Assembly (NCBI GenBank): GCA_023392075.1
Contig: JAEVZU010000188.1
Location: 1-8,052, forward strand
Direction of reading: 5' to 3'
Origin: Bacillota bacterium
GTDB taxonomy: Bacteria; Bacillota; Clostridia; Acetivibrionales; DSM-1351
Length of the DNA stretch: 8,052 nucleotides
Position numbers and translations under genes: made by a program. This document shows positions 6,885 through 8,052 of the stretch, piece by piece; positions within the stretch are counted from its first letter, which is position 1; each line of letters begins with the position of its first letter. Below the pieces are notes generated by a model, which was given only the letters and a program-made list of their open reading frames with translations, was not told the origin of the DNA and searched no databases.

Positions 6885-7821
6885 TGTAGGTTCGGTAAGT
6901 ACAAATATTACACTGATTGACGAAGAGAATAATGTCCTTGACAAGCAGTATCTTCGAACCGAAGGACAGCCTATTGAATCCATCCGGAAAGGTCTGAAGG
7001 ACGTTGACAGGAGAATCGGTAAAAATATTGTCATATCAGGTGTCGGAACTACAGGCAGCGGCAGACAGCTGGCGGCTGCAATTGTAGGAGCCGATGTTGT
7101 AAAAAATGAAATAACGGCCCATGCGGTGGCAGCACAAAAAACGATACCCGATGTCAGGACTATTATTGAAATAGGCGGGCAGGATTCCAAGATTATTCTG
7201 TTAAAAAACCAGGTGGTTCATGATTTTGCCATGAACACTGTTTGTGCTGCCGGAACTGGTTCGTTTCTGGACAGACAGGCTTCCAGAATAGGAATAGCAA
7301 TCGAGGATTTCGGATCATATGCGTTAAAGTCAAAAAATCCGGTGAGAATAGCCGGAAGGTGTGCTGTTTTTGCCGAAAGCGATATGATACATAAACAGCA
7401 GATGGGACATTCCAGAGAAGATATCATCGGCGGTTTGTGTGATGCTCTGGTAAGAAACTATCTTGCAAACCTGGCAAAAGGAAAAAGGTTGGATTCTCCA
7501 ATTGTATTCCAGGGTGGTGTCGCGGCAAATGTAGGTATTGTCAAAGCATTTGAAAAGGCTTTGGGAGTTGAGATCATAATACCGGAGCATTTTGATGTCA
7601 TGGGCGCCTATGGCGTGGCTCTGCTGGCAAGGGAAAATGTACAGGCCGCCTCGGGAAAAACACAATTTAACGGCTTTGACAAACTTAACGGTTCATACAC
7701 CACAGAAAGCAGGGAGTGTTCAGGCTGTTCCAACTGCTGTGAAATCGTACAGATCACGCTGAATGACGATCCTGTTGCGTGCTGGGGGGACAAGTGCGGC
7801 AAGTGGAGCGGAACTGCGTGA
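6853..7821 (+). CDS. 2-hydroxyacyl-CoA dehydratase activase-type ATPase (BcrAD/BadFG, HgdC-like) with a cysteine-rich tail, 322 aa
   Basis: An ASKHA-fold ATPase of the family whose best-known member, HgdC, is a homodimer with one [4Fe-4S] cluster that drives ATP-dependent electron transfer to a dehydratase. Seen here: phosphate-binding MGIDVGSVSTN (from residue 8), GVGTTGSGR, EIGGQDSK, the cluster motif NTVCAAGTGSFLDRQA (C131), IAGRCAVFAESDMIHKQQ (C170) and the adenosine-side QGGVAAN. C131 and C170 are 39 residues apart, the same spacing as C127 and C166 of HgdC. Beyond the activase fold is a C-terminal tail with C289, C292, C295, C296, C310 and C315, which might bind a further metal centre. 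ATG 6853 is supported by AAGGGAAG (6836-6843), though the spacing is long, and by overlap coupling; the later in-frame ATG 6874 has no ribosome binding site. It is the last gene of the operon. The ATPase family assignment is secure, but the physiological partner is inferred from gene order. Confidence 0.94.
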   Translation: MSRIKCYMGIDVGSVSTNITLIDEENNVLDKQYLRTEGQPIESIRKGLKDVDRRIGKNIVISGVGTTGSGRQLAAAIVGADVVKNEITAHAVAAQKTIPDVRTIIEIGGQDSKIILLKNQVVHDFAMNTVCAAGTGSFLDRQASRIGIAIEDFGSYALKSKNPVRIAGRCAVFAESDMIHKQQMGHSREDIIGGLCDALVRNYLANLAKGKRLDSPIVFQGGVAANVGIVKAFEKALGVEIIIPEHFDVMGAYGVALLARENVQAASGKTQFNGFDKLNGSYTTESRECSGCSNCCEIVQITLNDDPVACWGDKCGKWSGTA

Positions 7822-7897
7822 AGACTCTTTTAAGACGAAGAGAACTCTCAAAATGAGGGAAAAGCAAATAATGGATTACTGATTATAGTGTGCGAGT

Positions 7898-7922
7898 ACA
7901 GCTTCGATAAATGGGAAGCTCT
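7898..7922 (+). repeat. Small hairpin sharing the AGCTTC/GAAGCT arms of the upstream terminators
   Basis: AGCTTC (7900-7905) pairs with GAAGCT (7915-7920) around a 9-base loop. The 8-mer ACAGCTTC also opens the aldolase terminator (676-683). No T tract follows, so it is unlikely to terminate transcription alone. It may be a degenerate terminator or simply a short 3' UTR hairpin. Confidence 0.4.
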
Positions 7923-7929
7923 ATTAAAA

Positions 7930-7987
7930 GGGGCTGTCTCAAAATAACGTTTAAATAACATTATTAAGAGGCAGCTCTCTTTTTTTA
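7930..7987 (+). terminator. Probable terminator of the activase operon, possibly bidirectional
   Basis: The arm 7930-7940 (GGGGCTGTCTC) pairs with 7968-7978 (GAGGCAGCTCT) over 11 positions, including three G-T wobbles. The hairpin continues inward with AATAA (7943-7947) to TTATT (7961-7965) and GTT to AAC (7949-7951, 7957-7959). A T-rich run follows (7980-7986). On the other strand the stem is followed by CTTTTAATAG, so it could also stop a convergent gene beyond the window. It lies 108 bases after the activase stop codon. Confidence 0.7.
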
Positions 7988-8052
7988 GATTTAACCGTAT
8001 TGGCTGCTGTAGTTTTTAGTCTTTAAATATATATTTTTTGAGTTTTTGAGCA

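Larger units (their letters stand above)
7822..8052. other. Intergenic tail without a supported gene
   Basis: Apart from the two hairpins listed separately, this AT-rich stretch holds a weak 5-bp hairpin (7825-7829 with 7838-7842). It shows no ribosome binding site with a credible reading frame on either strand. The last 60 bases are T-rich, and the gene beyond the right edge cannot be judged from here. Confidence 0.6.

Noticed and set aside
7330..7665. Minus-strand open frame of 111 residues opposite the activase
   Set aside because: The + strand frame here carries the activase cysteine and adenosine motifs, and the antisense frame has no recognisable feature.
4799..7821. Assignment as a true 2-hydroxyglutaryl-CoA dehydratase (hgdABC)
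   Set aside because: The ATPase fits HgdC, but the two partners have the DUF2229-type signature rather than the full HgdA and HgdB motifs, and no glutamate-fermentation genes are nearby.
7853..7882. Nine-codon open frame after the activase gene
   Set aside because: It is too short, without a ribosome binding site, and shows no sign of a leader-peptide arrangement.

Overview
The window looks like a chromosomal stretch of an anaerobic, low- to mid-GC Firmicute of the class Clostridia. The evidence is the AT-rich spacers with strong GGAGG-type ribosome binding sites, the AGA-dominated arginine codons in the aldolase gene, the clostridial-type class II aldolase, and an oxygen-sensitive 2-hydroxyacyl-CoA dehydratase activase-type ATPase. 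I cannot name the genus from sequence alone; a cellulolytic clostridium of the Ruminiclostridium/Acetivibrio type would fit but is a guess. All genes are on the + strand. No RNA gene, CRISPR array, transposase or phage gene was seen.

Region 1 (1-710) holds the 3' two-thirds of a class II fructose-1,6-bisphosphate aldolase gene, closed by a strong hairpin terminator. Region 2 (about 744-1455) is a single-gene unit: a possible promoter with a flanking 7-bp inverted repeat, a 192-residue HD-domain phosphohydrolase-like protein, and a very strong terminator. Region 3 (1586-4759) is another single-gene unit: a good vegetative-type promoter, a 997-residue exported cell-wall protein joining a GHL10-type glycoside hydrolase to a zinc N-acetylmuramoyl-L-alanine amidase through Ig-like, SH3-like and AMIN-like modules, and a terminator.

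Region 4 (4789-7980) is a tight three-gene operon with overlaps of 29 and 32 bases. It encodes two related DUF2229/HgdB-like cysteine proteins and one ASKHA-type ATPase with the two conserved iron-sulfur cysteines of 2-hydroxyglutaryl-CoA dehydratase activase. Together they correspond to the parts of the large fused 'CoA enzyme activase' proteins of anaerobes, here as separate genes. By family logic the ATPase would use ATP hydrolysis to push low-potential electrons onto an iron-sulfur centre in the partner proteins. No CoA transferase, acyl-CoA enzyme or flavoprotein is visible nearby, so the substrate is unknown. This operon is the best candidate for undescribed biology here. The amidase/GHL10 fusion is the second: its two activities would act in sequence on the same peptidoglycan strand.

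The last 230 bases (7822-8052) contain two hairpins, one a probable terminator that may work in both directions, and no gene I can support.
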